Assembly (NCBI RefSeq): GCF_900103125.1
Contig: NZ_FNJV01000011.1
Span: 62,001 to 126,000 of the forward strand
DNA: 64,000 nucleotides
Source: Mucilaginibacter sp. OK268
GTDB taxonomy: Bacteria; Bacteroidota; Bacteroidia; Sphingobacteriales; Sphingobacteriaceae
Direction: 5' to 3'
In this document: positions 51,548 through 59,436 of the stretch, one piece after another
How the letters are laid out: the number at the start of each line of letters is the position of its first letter
Position numbering within the stretch: position 1 is the first letter of the stretch
Translations under genes and position numbers: made by a program
Notes under the pieces: generated by a model
What the model saw: the letters and a program-made list of their open reading frames with translations, nothing else
The model's database searches: none
What the model was told of the DNA's origin: nothing

Positions 51548-51727
51548 CTAAGCTTCTTTATTTTTAGCTTCCTGTACTTCCAGACGGATAGCCTGTGCCA
51601 GGTTTTTAAGATCTTGCATGCCTTTACGAACACGTGTTCCGGCAGCGCTGTTTCCTTTGTTGTAGAATTTGTCGGCGTCGGCCTCCAATGAAGCTACAAG
51701 CTCTTTTACTTCAGTAAATTTTTTCAT
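51548..51727 (-). CDS. Histone H1-like (Hc1-family) DNA-associated protein, 59 aa
   Basis: Reading the minus strand from ATG 51727 to TAG 51548 gives MKKFTEVKELVASLEADADK, FYNKGNSAAGTRVRKGMQDL, KNLAQAIRLEVQEAKNKEA: 59 residues, too short for most ORF scans. Matches the compact histone H1/Hc1-like family common in Bacteroidota (KKF.E.K.L..SLEADADKFY.KGN.AAGTR.RK). Probably a nucleoid-associated protein. A real Shine-Dalgarno (AAGGAG at 51735-51740) precedes the start by 7 bp, unusual in this phylum, and a -7 box TAGCTTTA lies at 51770-51777. Confidence 0.85.
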   Translation of the reverse strand: MKKFTEVKELVASLEADADKFYNKGNSAAGTRVRKGMQDLKNLAQAIRLEVQEAKNKEA

Positions 51728-51734
51728 TTAATTA

Positions 51735-51740
51735 CTCCTT
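51735..51740 (-). promoter_or_regulatory. Strong Shine-Dalgarno AAGGAG of the histone-like gene
   Basis: AAGGAG seven bases before the ATG at 51727 on the minus strand, rare in this window and helps fix the start. Confidence 0.75.
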
Positions 51741-51769
51741 TTAAAATTATTGAGGTTTATTGTTTTAAC

Positions 51770-51777
51770 TAAAGCTA
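51770..51777 (-). promoter_or_regulatory. -7-like box TAGCTTTA upstream of the histone-like gene
   Basis: One mismatch from TAnnTTTG, about 43 bp before the start codon. Confidence 0.4.
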
Positions 51778-52037
51778 ATCTATAATGTTTTTTTTTAATT
51801 AAAAATTTTTAAGACGAAAAAATACTGCCTTAAAAGTGGTTTTTTTCCACATTTTAAGCGATTAATGAATATTTAAGCGGATATATATTATATTAAAAAC
51901 AAACAACAATAAAATATTTTTGATAATAATTTACTTATAGATATTAAATACAAAACATAAATTTAAATAATAGTATTTTATATAATTTTAGTTAGAAAAA
52001 ACCATATTTTAATACGATTCATATATTAAAATCAGTA
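51778..52037. other. Very AT-rich non-coding spacer
   Basis: About 260 bp of almost pure A/T with runs such as TTTTTTTTTAATT and repeated ATATTAAA/TTAAATA words, and no gene. It separates the histone-like gene from GH125. Could be a binding zone for nucleoid proteins or a promoter region; nothing specific is seen. Confidence 0.6.
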
Positions 52038-53471
52038 TTAAATGATTTTCTGCAATATATCCGGATAATGTTGGTGTGTTTTGATAATCAATTCGCCAAA
52101 TAAAGTGTTGGCCCAGGCAAACCATTTACGGGTAAAATCATCGGCATTATCCTTATTGAACGACTCATGCATAAAGCCTGTACCGGCATGTGTGGTTTTT
52201 AATAACCGCAAACATTCGGTGATCTCGTCTTTATGGGTAGAGGTTAAACCACGCATAATAATAGCCATTGGCCATATATAACCGATACCCACGTGCGGGC
52301 CGCCAATACCTTCGGCTACTTTGCCTTTAAAGAAGTAGGGATTGTTTTCGCTCAGCACAAATTTACGGGTGTTTTGGTACAGCAGATCGGTAACCGGCAG
52401 CGAATCCAGGTAAGGCAATGCCAGTAAACTGGGCACGTTTGAATCATCCATGAATAATTGATTTCCGTAACCATCAACCTCAAAAGCTAATATTTTGCCA
52501 TATTCCGGGTGTTGCGCTACCGCGTATTTTTTTAATGCGGCTTCAACCTCGGCAGCAAGGGCACGGCAGCCAGCTGATGTTCCGCTGTCGTTACCGATAG
52601 TGGCATACATTTCGGCCATTTGGTTTAAGCTGGTAACCGCGAAATAGTTTGACGGAATCAGGAATGGATAAATGGTAGCATCATCTGAAGGACGGAAGAT
52701 AGAGCAGATCAAACCTACGGGCTTAACCGGGTTACCGTAGCCCCTGTTAGGTGCGGTATCACTGGCTACTTCGGTTTTTCGTTGGAAATGGTAAGGACCT
52801 TTATCGTCTTTACGCTGCTGCTCCTTGAAAGTTTTCAGGATGATCTTACCTGATTTTTGCCAGCTTTCATCAAAAAAGCTGCTGTCACCGCTGATCTTCC
52901 AGTAGTTGTACGCCAGTCTTACAGGGTAACAAAGGGAATCGATCTCCCATTTGCGCTCGTGCAGCTCGGGCTTCATATCGGTGCGGTCGGTATCCCACTC
53001 GCTGCCGGTTGGGCCCTGGTTAAAGGCATTGGCATATGGGTCTATCTGTATACACTTAGCCTGGCGGCTCAACACACCTTGTATCAACTTTTTAAGCGCC
53101 GGATCAGTTTTGATCAACGGCAGGTATGGCCAAACTTGTGCGGATGAATCGCGCATCCACATGGCGTTAATATCACCGGTTATAACAAATGTATCAGGCT
53201 TACCGCCAGCTTCGGAATAATTTACGGTAGTATCCAACGTATTGGGATAGCAGTTTTCAAACAGCCAGGCCAGCTCCGGATCTTTAATATCTTTTTTCAC
53301 CTTTTGAATAATGGCCTCAACCGCCTTACTGGTAAATTTACGATCGGCCAGTTTAGGGCGTTTACTTTCAAACGCAGGCAAAGTGCTGGCAAATAATGAC
53401 GGCGTAACACCCAGGGTAAGGCCTGCGGCGGCTACCCCGTTCAGTTTAATGAAATGTCTTCTGGTGAGCAT
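52038..53471 (-). CDS. Glycoside hydrolase family 125 (exo-alpha-1,6-mannosidase)
   Basis: 477 aa. N-terminal export signal with the Tat-like RRHFIKLNGVAAAGLTLG. The GH125 (formerly DUF1237) body shows VITGDINAMWMRDSSAQVWP, YANAFNQGPTGSEWDTDRTD, HERKWEIDSLCYPVRLAYNY, SYFAVTSLNQMAEMY-like residues and GPHVGIGYIWPMAIIMRGLT. Characterised members remove non-reducing alpha-1,6-mannose from glycans. Whether Tat or Sec is used cannot be decided. Monocistronic, near a phosphosugar mutase and a lyase-like gene. Confidence 0.9.
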   Translation of the reverse strand: MLTRRHFIKLNGVAAAGLTLGVTPSLFASTLPAFESKRPKLADRKFTSKAVEAIIQKVKKDIKDPELAWLFENCYPNTLDTTVNYSEAGGKPDTFVITGDINAMWMRDSSAQVWPYLPLIKTDPALKKLIQGVLSRQAKCIQIDPYANAFNQGPTGSEWDTDRTDMKPELHERKWEIDSLCYPVRLAYNYWKISGDSSFFDESWQKSGKIILKTFKEQQRKDDKGPYHFQRKTEVASDTAPNRGYGNPVKPVGLICSIFRPSDDATIYPFLIPSNYFAVTSLNQMAEMYATIGNDSGTSAGCRALAAEVEAALKKYAVAQHPEYGKILAFEVDGYGNQLFMDDSNVPSLLALPYLDSLPVTDLLYQNTRKFVLSENNPYFFKGKVAEGIGGPHVGIGYIWPMAIIMRGLTSTHKDEITECLRLLKTTHAGTGFMHESFNKDNADDFTRKWFAWANTLFGELIIKTHQHYPDILQKII

Positions 53472-53565
53472 AAAGATTTTTTAATGGTAGCCGTAAAAAT
53501 ATAAAAGCCTTTGGTTATCCGAAAGATATTAGGGTTTTATTTTAAAAGGTTTTAGCAACAATGGG

Positions 53566-53649
53566 AGGGCTGTCATCCTGAGCCCGTCGAAGGATCGCGC
53601 GCAGAGGCCCACCCACCATGCTTCGACAGGCTCAGCATGACACAGCCCT
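53566..53649. repeat. Family G palindrome, copy G4
   Basis: GGGCTGTCATCCTGAGCCCG then TCGAAGGATC; right ATGCTTCGACAGGCTCAGCA then TGACACAGCCC. The GAGGCCCACCCACC inside resembles the loop of G2. Confidence 0.8.
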
Positions 53650-53653
53650 TTAT

Positions 53654-53691
53654 GAAACAGCAAAGGCGCCTGTCGGCGCCTTTGCTGTTTC
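53654..53691 (-). terminator. Terminator of the phosphosugar mutase gene
   Basis: Perfect stem GAAACAGCAAAGGCGCC / GGCGCCTTTGCTGTTTC with a four-base TGTC loop, about 20 bp past the stop codon on the minus strand. Confidence 0.88.
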
Positions 53692-53708
53692 ATATGTTTT
53701 TACCAGGA

Positions 53709-55445
53709 TTAAACCCCCAAATCCTTCATAATGGTATCAATTTTCGCTTCCAGTTGGTGATCGGTTTCGTGGTAAGCGGCTTTGCTGGCCAGTTTACCAT
53801 TTACGCTGCAATAAAACTTGATCTTAGGTTCGGTACCTGAAGGGCGGGCAGATATGATGCTTCCGTCGGCGGTAATGAATTGGAGTACATCTGATTTTGG
53901 CAATTCCAGTGCTTTAGTGGTATTGCTGTTCAGATCGGTTTCTACACCTTTTTCATAATCTTTCAGCGTGATCACCTTTGATCCGCCTAAGGTAGCCGGC
54001 GGATTATTCCTGAATTTATCCATCATCGCTATGATCTCTTCGGCACCGGTTTTACCCTTTTTAGTGATCGAGATCAGCTTTTCTTTATAGAAACCATATT
54101 GTACATAAGTATCAATAAGGGCCTCAAACAAGCTGCTGCCTTTATCTTTATAATAGGCCGTCATTTCGGCAATAAAAGCGCTGGATACAATGGCATCTTT
54201 ATCGCGCACCAGCTCACCTATCAGGTAGCCATAGCTTTCTTCACCGCCGCCAATAAAGGTTTGCTTGCCTTGTAGCTTGGTCATTAACTCGCCGATATAT
54301 TTAAAGCCGGTAAGCGTATTATAAAAGGTAACGTTTTTAGCCTTGGCTATCGCCTCGATCAGGTTAGTTGTTACAATGGTTTTAACGATGTACTCCTTGC
54401 CGGTTAGTTTGCCTTTATCCTGCCATGCGGTCAACAGGTAATTAATGAGCAAACTGCCGGTTTGGTTACCGTTAAGCAGTATAAATTCGTTCTGATCATT
54501 TTTAACGGCGATACCTACACGGTCGGCATCCGGATCGGTTGCCAGCACCAGGTCGGCGTCTGTTTCTTTGGCTTTTTTAAGGGCCAGGGTTAAGGCTTCT
54601 TTTTCCTCGGGGTTTGGATATACTACGGTTGGGAAATTACCATCGGGCGTGGTTTGTTCATCAACCAATATCACATTTTCAAAACCAAAAAGCGCCAGGG
54701 CTTTAGGGGTTAAAGTGATACCCGTACCATGAATTGGCGAATACACAATTTTAAGATCCTTTTGTCTTTTGATAGCTTCGGGCGATACAGAAAGCTTCAC
54801 AATTTCCGACAGGTACAGATCATCAATGTCCTTACCTATTGTTTCTATATTTTCTTCAACGCGGTTAAATTTAACCTCATCAATACTTTTTATAGCCGCT
54901 ACTTCGTCCATCACGGCTTTATCATGCGGGGCAACCAACTGTCCGCCATCATCACCATACGCTTTATAACCGTTATATTCTTTTGGATTGTGTGATGCGG
55001 TAAGCATTACCCCGCTTTTGCAACCCAGGTGGCGTACCGCAAAGGAAAGCTCTGGCGTTGGGCGTAAGGCCTCAAAATAATACACGTGAATACCATTTGC
55101 CGAAAAAACCTCAGCTGTGGTAGAAGCCAAAAGATCGGCATTGTTACGACTATCATGCGCGATGGCTACTTTAATTTTTTCGCCAGGATAAGTTTTTTTA
55201 AGATAGTTGGCCAGTCCCTGAGTGGCAGTACCGATGGTGTACTTATTAACACGGTTTGAGCCCGGGCCCATAATACCGCGAAGACCACCTGTTCCGAATT
55301 CCAGGTCTTTATAAAATGAATCTGTTAATTCTGTATATGCCTTATCATCCAGTAATTTTTGTATCTGTTGTTTAACATCAGCATCGTAGCTGCCTTGAAG
55401 CCATGTATTTACTTTTTGTAGTACGGAGGGGTCTAATTCTTGCAT
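53709..55445 (-). CDS. Phosphoglucomutase/phosphomannomutase-family enzyme
   Basis: 578 aa, length of the long alpha-D-phosphohexomutase group. Four-domain fold with the phosphoserine loop VMLTASHNPKEYNGYK, the metal loop LATDPDADRVGIAVK, the sugar-binding GGGEESYGYLIG and the phosphate-binding C-terminal SARPSGTEPKIKFYCSV. Interconverts hexose 1- and 6-phosphates; specificity (glucose, mannose or ribose) not decidable. Monocistronic. Confidence 0.93.
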   Translation of the reverse strand: MQELDPSVLQKVNTWLQGSYDADVKQQIQKLLDDKAYTELTDSFYKDLEFGTGGLRGIMGPGSNRVNKYTIGTATQGLANYLKKTYPGEKIKVAIAHDSRNNADLLASTTAEVFSANGIHVYYFEALRPTPELSFAVRHLGCKSGVMLTASHNPKEYNGYKAYGDDGGQLVAPHDKAVMDEVAAIKSIDEVKFNRVEENIETIGKDIDDLYLSEIVKLSVSPEAIKRQKDLKIVYSPIHGTGITLTPKALALFGFENVILVDEQTTPDGNFPTVVYPNPEEKEALTLALKKAKETDADLVLATDPDADRVGIAVKNDQNEFILLNGNQTGSLLINYLLTAWQDKGKLTGKEYIVKTIVTTNLIEAIAKAKNVTFYNTLTGFKYIGELMTKLQGKQTFIGGGEESYGYLIGELVRDKDAIVSSAFIAEMTAYYKDKGSSLFEALIDTYVQYGFYKEKLISITKKGKTGAEEIIAMMDKFRNNPPATLGGSKVITLKDYEKGVETDLNSNTTKALELPKSDVLQFITADGSIISARPSGTEPKIKFYCSVNGKLASKAAYHETDHQLEAKIDTIMKDLGV

Positions 55446-55559
55446 GTGTACCTTTATTAATGGATAATTTGTTAAAATCAGTTTGATAACAAATATGGTA
55501 ATAAAATGTGTGCGTGCAATTGAACAATAAAATATTTTGTGGAGGGGAAATTCCCTTAA

Positions 55560-55660
55560 GCGTCATTGCGAGGTACGAAGCAATCTCTACACAAGCAGGT
55601 CAACCATAAAAGTTCACTCTGTAAAGCATAGAGATTGCTTCGTACCTCGCAATGACGCGT
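55560..55660. repeat. Family A palindromic element, copy A5
   Basis: CGTCATTGCGAGGTACGAAG ... CTTCGTACCTCGCAATGACG. Nearly identical in inverse to A3 over the whole 100 bp, loop included. Confidence 0.9.
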
Positions 55661-55675
55661 TTTTTTATACAAGAG

Positions 55676-55704
55676 AAAGCCCCGGTAAACCGGGGCTTTC
55701 TTTT
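55676..55704 (-). terminator. Terminator of the lyase-like lipoprotein gene
   Basis: AGAAAGCCCCGG / CCGGGGCTTTCT with a TAAA loop, then TTTT on the plus strand and A-run opposite. 6 bp from the stop codon. Confidence 0.85.
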
Positions 55705-55709
55705 ATTTG

Positions 55710-56489
55710 TTACTGAGCTACATCTGCATAACTTGTACCAATCCGTATCTTTTTAACAATATGGGTTGCTTGTGAAGCATCGCCGCCATATACACCCCAT
55801 TTGGGATCGCAGGAGTCGCTGTCGAAAGTGCGGCAGTAATATCGTTGACTACTATTAGTAAAAGTTTGTTTTACCCCGTTATACCATAGTTCAATATAGC
55901 CGTCGGTGGCGCTATCTGATAATTTGATACGTAAGACAAATGATTGCCAGACACTCACAGCAAGCGGAATTGACCATGGCACACTGGCCACATGATTAAT
56001 ATCAAAATATTGCAGTTCCAGATTGCCGTTATTGGTGCGCAGCATTAGTGGATGGTTGGCTGTAGTGCTGGTTGGATAGGATTTCCACTGAAATACAGCA
56101 TCCGTTTTTAAAGAGGTAGGCATATACAGCTTGTCTGTCCACCCGATGTAAAACTCGGACCCATTTAATGCCTGGTAGTTTTTGGCGCCATGGCCTTCTG
56201 TGCGATGACTGCCTGCCGGTTTGGTAAATTGCCAGCAAAGAGTGCCGGTTTCGTCCGTAACGGTGGTCATGGCACCCGAGCCTTCAATGTTTACATCTTT
56301 CCACACATTACTTGAGCCCAGGGAGGCATCACCATTAAATAGTACCGAGAATGTTTTTAGAGTTCCCGCGGTTTGTGAAGCGTTGCCCCCATTGTTTACA
56401 GGATTGGTCTTTGCTTCTTTTGTGCACTGCGATAGCAGCATTACGCAACCTGCCCCCAAGGCAGTTGCCATTAGTTGAATTTTTCTCAT
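55710..56489 (-). CDS. Lipoprotein with polysaccharide-lyase-like (heparin lyase I / PL20-type) fold
   Basis: 259 aa. Lipobox MLLSQC after GAGCV. The body resembles jelly-roll lyases: EFYIGWTDKLYMPTSLKTDA, VFQWKSYPTSTTANHPLMLR, TDGYIELWYNGVKQTF and CDPKWGVYGGDASQATHIVK. The match to the heparin-lyase-I superfamily is a pattern judgement; it could be a carbohydrate-binding member without activity. Divergent from the LacI gene at 56657, and the LacI-type palindrome at 56517-56552 lies 28 bp upstream of this start, so it is the likely target of that regulator. Confidence 0.7.
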   Translation of the reverse strand: MRKIQLMATALGAGCVMLLSQCTKEAKTNPVNNGGNASQTAGTLKTFSVLFNGDASLGSSNVWKDVNIEGSGAMTTVTDETGTLCWQFTKPAGSHRTEGHGAKNYQALNGSEFYIGWTDKLYMPTSLKTDAVFQWKSYPTSTTANHPLMLRTNNGNLELQYFDINHVASVPWSIPLAVSVWQSFVLRIKLSDSATDGYIELWYNGVKQTFTNSSQRYYCRTFDSDSCDPKWGVYGGDASQATHIVKKIRIGTSYADVAQ

Positions 56490-56516
56490 GTTCTTCTTTT
56501 AGTTTATAATGGTAAA

Positions 56517-56552
56517 TTATATATTTACGCAACCGGTTGCGTAAATATATAA
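56517..56552. promoter_or_regulatory. 36-bp perfect palindrome, likely LacI-family operator
   Basis: Centre CGCAACCGGTTGCG extended by TTATATATTTA and its inverse. The core GCAACCGGTTGC is a classic LacI/GalR-type site with the central CG. It starts 28 bp from the lyase-like gene start and lies 105 bp before the LacI start, so it should chiefly control the lyase-like gene, and perhaps the regulator itself. Confidence 0.8.
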
Positions 56553-56613
56553 AAATAATAATTAAAAAGCTTTTGCTGATATTTTTTATATATCGTTAGG
56601 CTATCCGGATGAT

Positions 56614-56621
56614 TATCTTTA
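56614..56621 (+). promoter_or_regulatory. -7-like box TATCTTTA upstream of the LacI gene
   Basis: One mismatch from TAnnTTTG, 36 bp before the ATG. Confidence 0.4.
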
Positions 56622-56656
56622 CCCGGTATCAGCATAAATGATAAAATTAAGTAAGT

Positions 56657-57700
56657 ATGAGTATAGAGGATAGTTATCGATCCAATAAAGAAATTACTTT
56701 AATTGATATAGCGAGGGAGTTAAATGTTTCTAAAAGCACCGTATCACGGGCGCTGCAGAACCATCACTCTATTGGTGCCGCCACCAAGAAAGCAGTATTG
56801 GAACTGGCCGAGAAATATAATTATCAGCCCAATGCCATTGCCTCCAGCTTATTTAAAAAATCAACCAAAACAATAGGCGTTATTGTCCCCATCCTATCCC
56901 ATTACTTTTTTTCGACGGTAATAGCCGGGATAGAGGAAGTAGCTTACAAAGCCGGGTATAAAGTGATCATTTGCCAGTCGCACGAGTTGTATGAGAGGGA
57001 GATGATCGTATCAAAAACATTATTATCGGCCAAGGTGGATGGATTGATCGTATCCGTTTCAAAAGAAACCGTTAATATGGATCATTTCCAGTCGTTTTTG
57101 AACAAGAACATCCCCTTGGTTTTCTTCGACCGATTGCCCTCCGGTATCCAAAGTAACAGTGTATCGGTTGATGATTATGAGGGCGCCTTTAAAATAGTGG
57201 AACACCTGATTGAGCAGGGCTGTAAAAAGATTGCCCACTTTACCGGGCCGTTGAACATTACACTCGCACAAAACAGGTTGCAGGGTTATAAAGATGCTTT
57301 ATGGAAGCACAACATCCCCATAAATAACGAATTGATATACGAATGCGGTTTTGAAAGAGCCCAGGGAATAGCCACTACAGAAAAACTGCTTGCTGATAAA
57401 GCCTCCATCGATGCCATATTCGCGGTTTGTGATCCGGTGGCTATTGGCGTAATGCTCACTTTAAAGCAAAAGGGCATCAACGTCCCCCATAACATCGCGG
57501 TTGTTGGTTTTAATGACGATCCTACCGCTACGGTTATTGATCCTCCATTAACAACTGTTGCTCAGCCTGCGTTTGAGATTGGTGTCGCAGCCGGCAATAT
57601 TTTCTTAAAGCAAGTCACTGAACCAGGGGGCGGATATATAAAAGAAATATTAAAAACGAATTTGGCTATCAGACAATCCAGTCTTTGGGGCAATAGATAA
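56657..57700 (+). CDS. LacI-family transcriptional regulator
   Basis: 347 aa. N-terminal helix-turn-helix and hinge helix (about 13-70: ITLIDIARELNVSKSTVSRA, YNYQPNAIASSLFKKSTKT), then the periplasmic-binding-protein-like sensor domain (IGVIVPILSHYFFSTVIAGI, VDGLIVSVSKETVNMDHFQS, PLVFFDRLP, VVGFNDDPTATVIDPPLTTV). Effector sugar unknown. Divergent to the lyase-like gene across the 36-bp palindrome. Confidence 0.95.
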   Translation: MSIEDSYRSNKEITLIDIARELNVSKSTVSRALQNHHSIGAATKKAVLELAEKYNYQPNAIASSLFKKSTKTIGVIVPILSHYFFSTVIAGIEEVAYKAGYKVIICQSHELYEREMIVSKTLLSAKVDGLIVSVSKETVNMDHFQSFLNKNIPLVFFDRLPSGIQSNSVSVDDYEGAFKIVEHLIEQGCKKIAHFTGPLNITLAQNRLQGYKDALWKHNIPINNELIYECGFERAQGIATTEKLLADKASIDAIFAVCDPVAIGVMLTLKQKGINVPHNIAVVGFNDDPTATVIDPPLTTVAQPAFEIGVAAGNIFLKQVTEPGGGYIKEILKTNLAIRQSSLWGNR

Positions 57701-57743
57701 ATACATTCGGGATAAGAAATAAGGACCTTATGTCAACAAAAAG

Positions 57744-57830
57744 CATGTCATTTCGAACGAGGTACGAGGAGAAATCTTTTGCATGGGATACATCCAGCGC
57801 AAAAGATTTCTCTCTTCGTTCGAAATGACA
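57744..57830. repeat. Family G palindrome, copy G5
   Basis: ATGTCATTTCGAACGAGGTA then CGAGGAGAAATC; right AGATTTCTCTCTTCGTTCGA then AATGACAT. Loop GCATGGGATACATCC. Confidence 0.8.
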
Positions 57831-57876
57831 TACTTTTTTTAATTAACGAAATCACCATCCAATCATTCTAAAATGA

Positions 57877-57907
57877 GAAAAGCCCCGGTAAACCAGGGCT
57901 TTTCTAT
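57877..57907 (-). terminator. Terminator of the alpha-oxoamine synthase gene
   Basis: GAAAAGCCCCGG / CCAGGGCTTTTC with a TAAA loop, 16 bp past the stop codon on the minus strand. Confidence 0.8.
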
Positions 57908-57921
57908 TATATCATGAAGTC

Positions 57922-59166
57922 TTAAGCTATTTCCAGCTTATCCTCTTTGTAGTAACCTGATTTTAGTTTTTCGGCCATTTCGCTGTAGGCGTCAAGCGTG
58001 CGTTGTACGTCCTCTAATGAATGGGCAGCGGTTGGTATAATACGCAGTACGATCAATCCTTTAGGGATAACCGGATAGATCACAATGGAACAAAAGATAC
58101 CGTAGTTCTCACGCAGGTCGCGGGTAAGACTGGTAGCCTCAAACAGGTCGCCCTTTAAAAATACAGGGGTAACCATGGTGTTGCTGGCGCCCAGGTCAAA
58201 ACCACGCTCTTTTAAACCTTTTTGCAAGGTAGAAGCGATCAGCCAAAGTTTTTCACGCAGCTCAGGCTGAGATTTCAGCATTTCGAAACGTTTCTTCAAA
58301 CCCATTACCATAGGCATAGGCAGCGCTTTGGCAAATGTTTGCGAACGCATATTATAACGCAGGAAGTGAATGATCTGCTCATCGGCAGCTACAAAAGCGC
58401 CAATGCCTGCCATTGATTTAGCGAAAGTCGCAAAGTAAACGTCAACACCATCAATACAGCCTTGCTCTTCATGCGTACCGGCACCGGTTTTACCCATGGT
58501 ACCAAAACCATGCGCATCATCAACCAGTAAACGAAAATCGTATTTCTTTTTAAGTTCTATAATTTCTTTCAGCTTGCCCTGAACACCAGACATGCCAAAT
58601 ACACCTTCGGTGATCAGCAAGATACCGCCACCAGTTTGCTCGGCGAGGCGGGTAGCACGCTCCAGTTGCTTTTCGCAGCTTTCTACATCGTTATGCTGAT
58701 AAACAAAACGTTTACCTATATGCAGGCGCACACCATCAATGATACAGGCGTGTGATTCGGCATCATAAACAATAACGTCGTTCCTGTCAACCAGTGCATC
58801 TATAATGGATACCATGCCCTGGTAACCGTAGTTCAATAAAAAAGCGGCTTCTTTACCTACAAAAGATGCCAGGTTGTTTTCCAACTCTTCATGATGGATG
58901 GAGTTACCAGACATCATACGCGCACCCATAGGGTAAGCCATACCATAATCGGCAGCGGCTTTCGCGTCGGCTTCCCTTACTTCGGGGTGATTGGCCAAAC
59001 CCAGGTAATTGTTCAGACTCCAAACCAAATGTTCTTTGCCGTTAAATTGCATATGCGGGCCGATCTCTCCTTCCAGTTTAGGGAATGAAAAATAACCATG
59101 TGACCATTTTTGGTGCTGACCGATAGGGCCGCCCAAACTTTTCGTTATTTTATCAAATAGATCCAA
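57922..59166 (-). CDS. PLP-dependent alpha-oxoamine synthase, probably serine palmitoyltransferase
   Basis: 414 aa. Internal aldimine lysine at about Lys250 (FATFAKSMAGIGAF); VDDAHGFGTMGKTGAGTHEE and YDAESHACIIDGVRLH are the alpha-oxoamine synthase motifs. Bacteroidota use such an enzyme to condense serine with a fatty acyl-CoA or acyl-ACP for sphingolipids, and Sphingobacteriaceae are sphingolipid makers, which makes serine palmitoyltransferase the best guess; KBL or BioF-type specificity is not excluded. Cytosolic. Confidence 0.8.
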   Translation of the reverse strand: MDLFDKITKSLGGPIGQHQKWSHGYFSFPKLEGEIGPHMQFNGKEHLVWSLNNYLGLANHPEVREADAKAAADYGMAYPMGARMMSGNSIHHEELENNLASFVGKEAAFLLNYGYQGMVSIIDALVDRNDVIVYDAESHACIIDGVRLHIGKRFVYQHNDVESCEKQLERATRLAEQTGGGILLITEGVFGMSGVQGKLKEIIELKKKYDFRLLVDDAHGFGTMGKTGAGTHEEQGCIDGVDVYFATFAKSMAGIGAFVAADEQIIHFLRYNMRSQTFAKALPMPMVMGLKKRFEMLKSQPELREKLWLIASTLQKGLKERGFDLGASNTMVTPVFLKGDLFEATSLTRDLRENYGIFCSIVIYPVIPKGLIVLRIIPTAAHSLEDVQRTLDAYSEMAEKLKSGYYKEDKLEIA

Positions 59167-59267
59167 AATAGTACGCTTTTGTAGATAGTATTTTAAAATA
59201 CAAATATAGCCGTTTATTCGGCTCGCAGCAATAGCTATAACTTTTTAGAATAGGTTATAACTTGGTT

Positions 59268-59432
59268 GGAAGGAGCAAAGATTATTGGAGCAAGGAATAA
59301 GGACAGAAGAATCGCATTTTCTTTAAACAAGAACAGGAAAATTATCTGAAGATTTCTTCTTGTGATAACTTTCCTGTCTTTATGGCTGTGGTTTTCAGTC
59401 CTTGTTCCTTTATCTTTTTATCCTTGCTCCAC
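59268..59432. repeat. Degenerate word-repeat palindrome (GGAGCAAGGA type)
   Basis: Left words GGAGCAAAGATTATTGGAGC and AAGGAATAAGGACAG; right TCCTTGTTCCTTTATC and TTTTATCCTTGCTCC. Between them a secondary pair AGAACAGGAAAATTATC.. / ..GATAACTTTCCTGTC. Same vocabulary as 40072-40188. Confidence 0.7.
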
Positions 59433-59436
59433 AATA

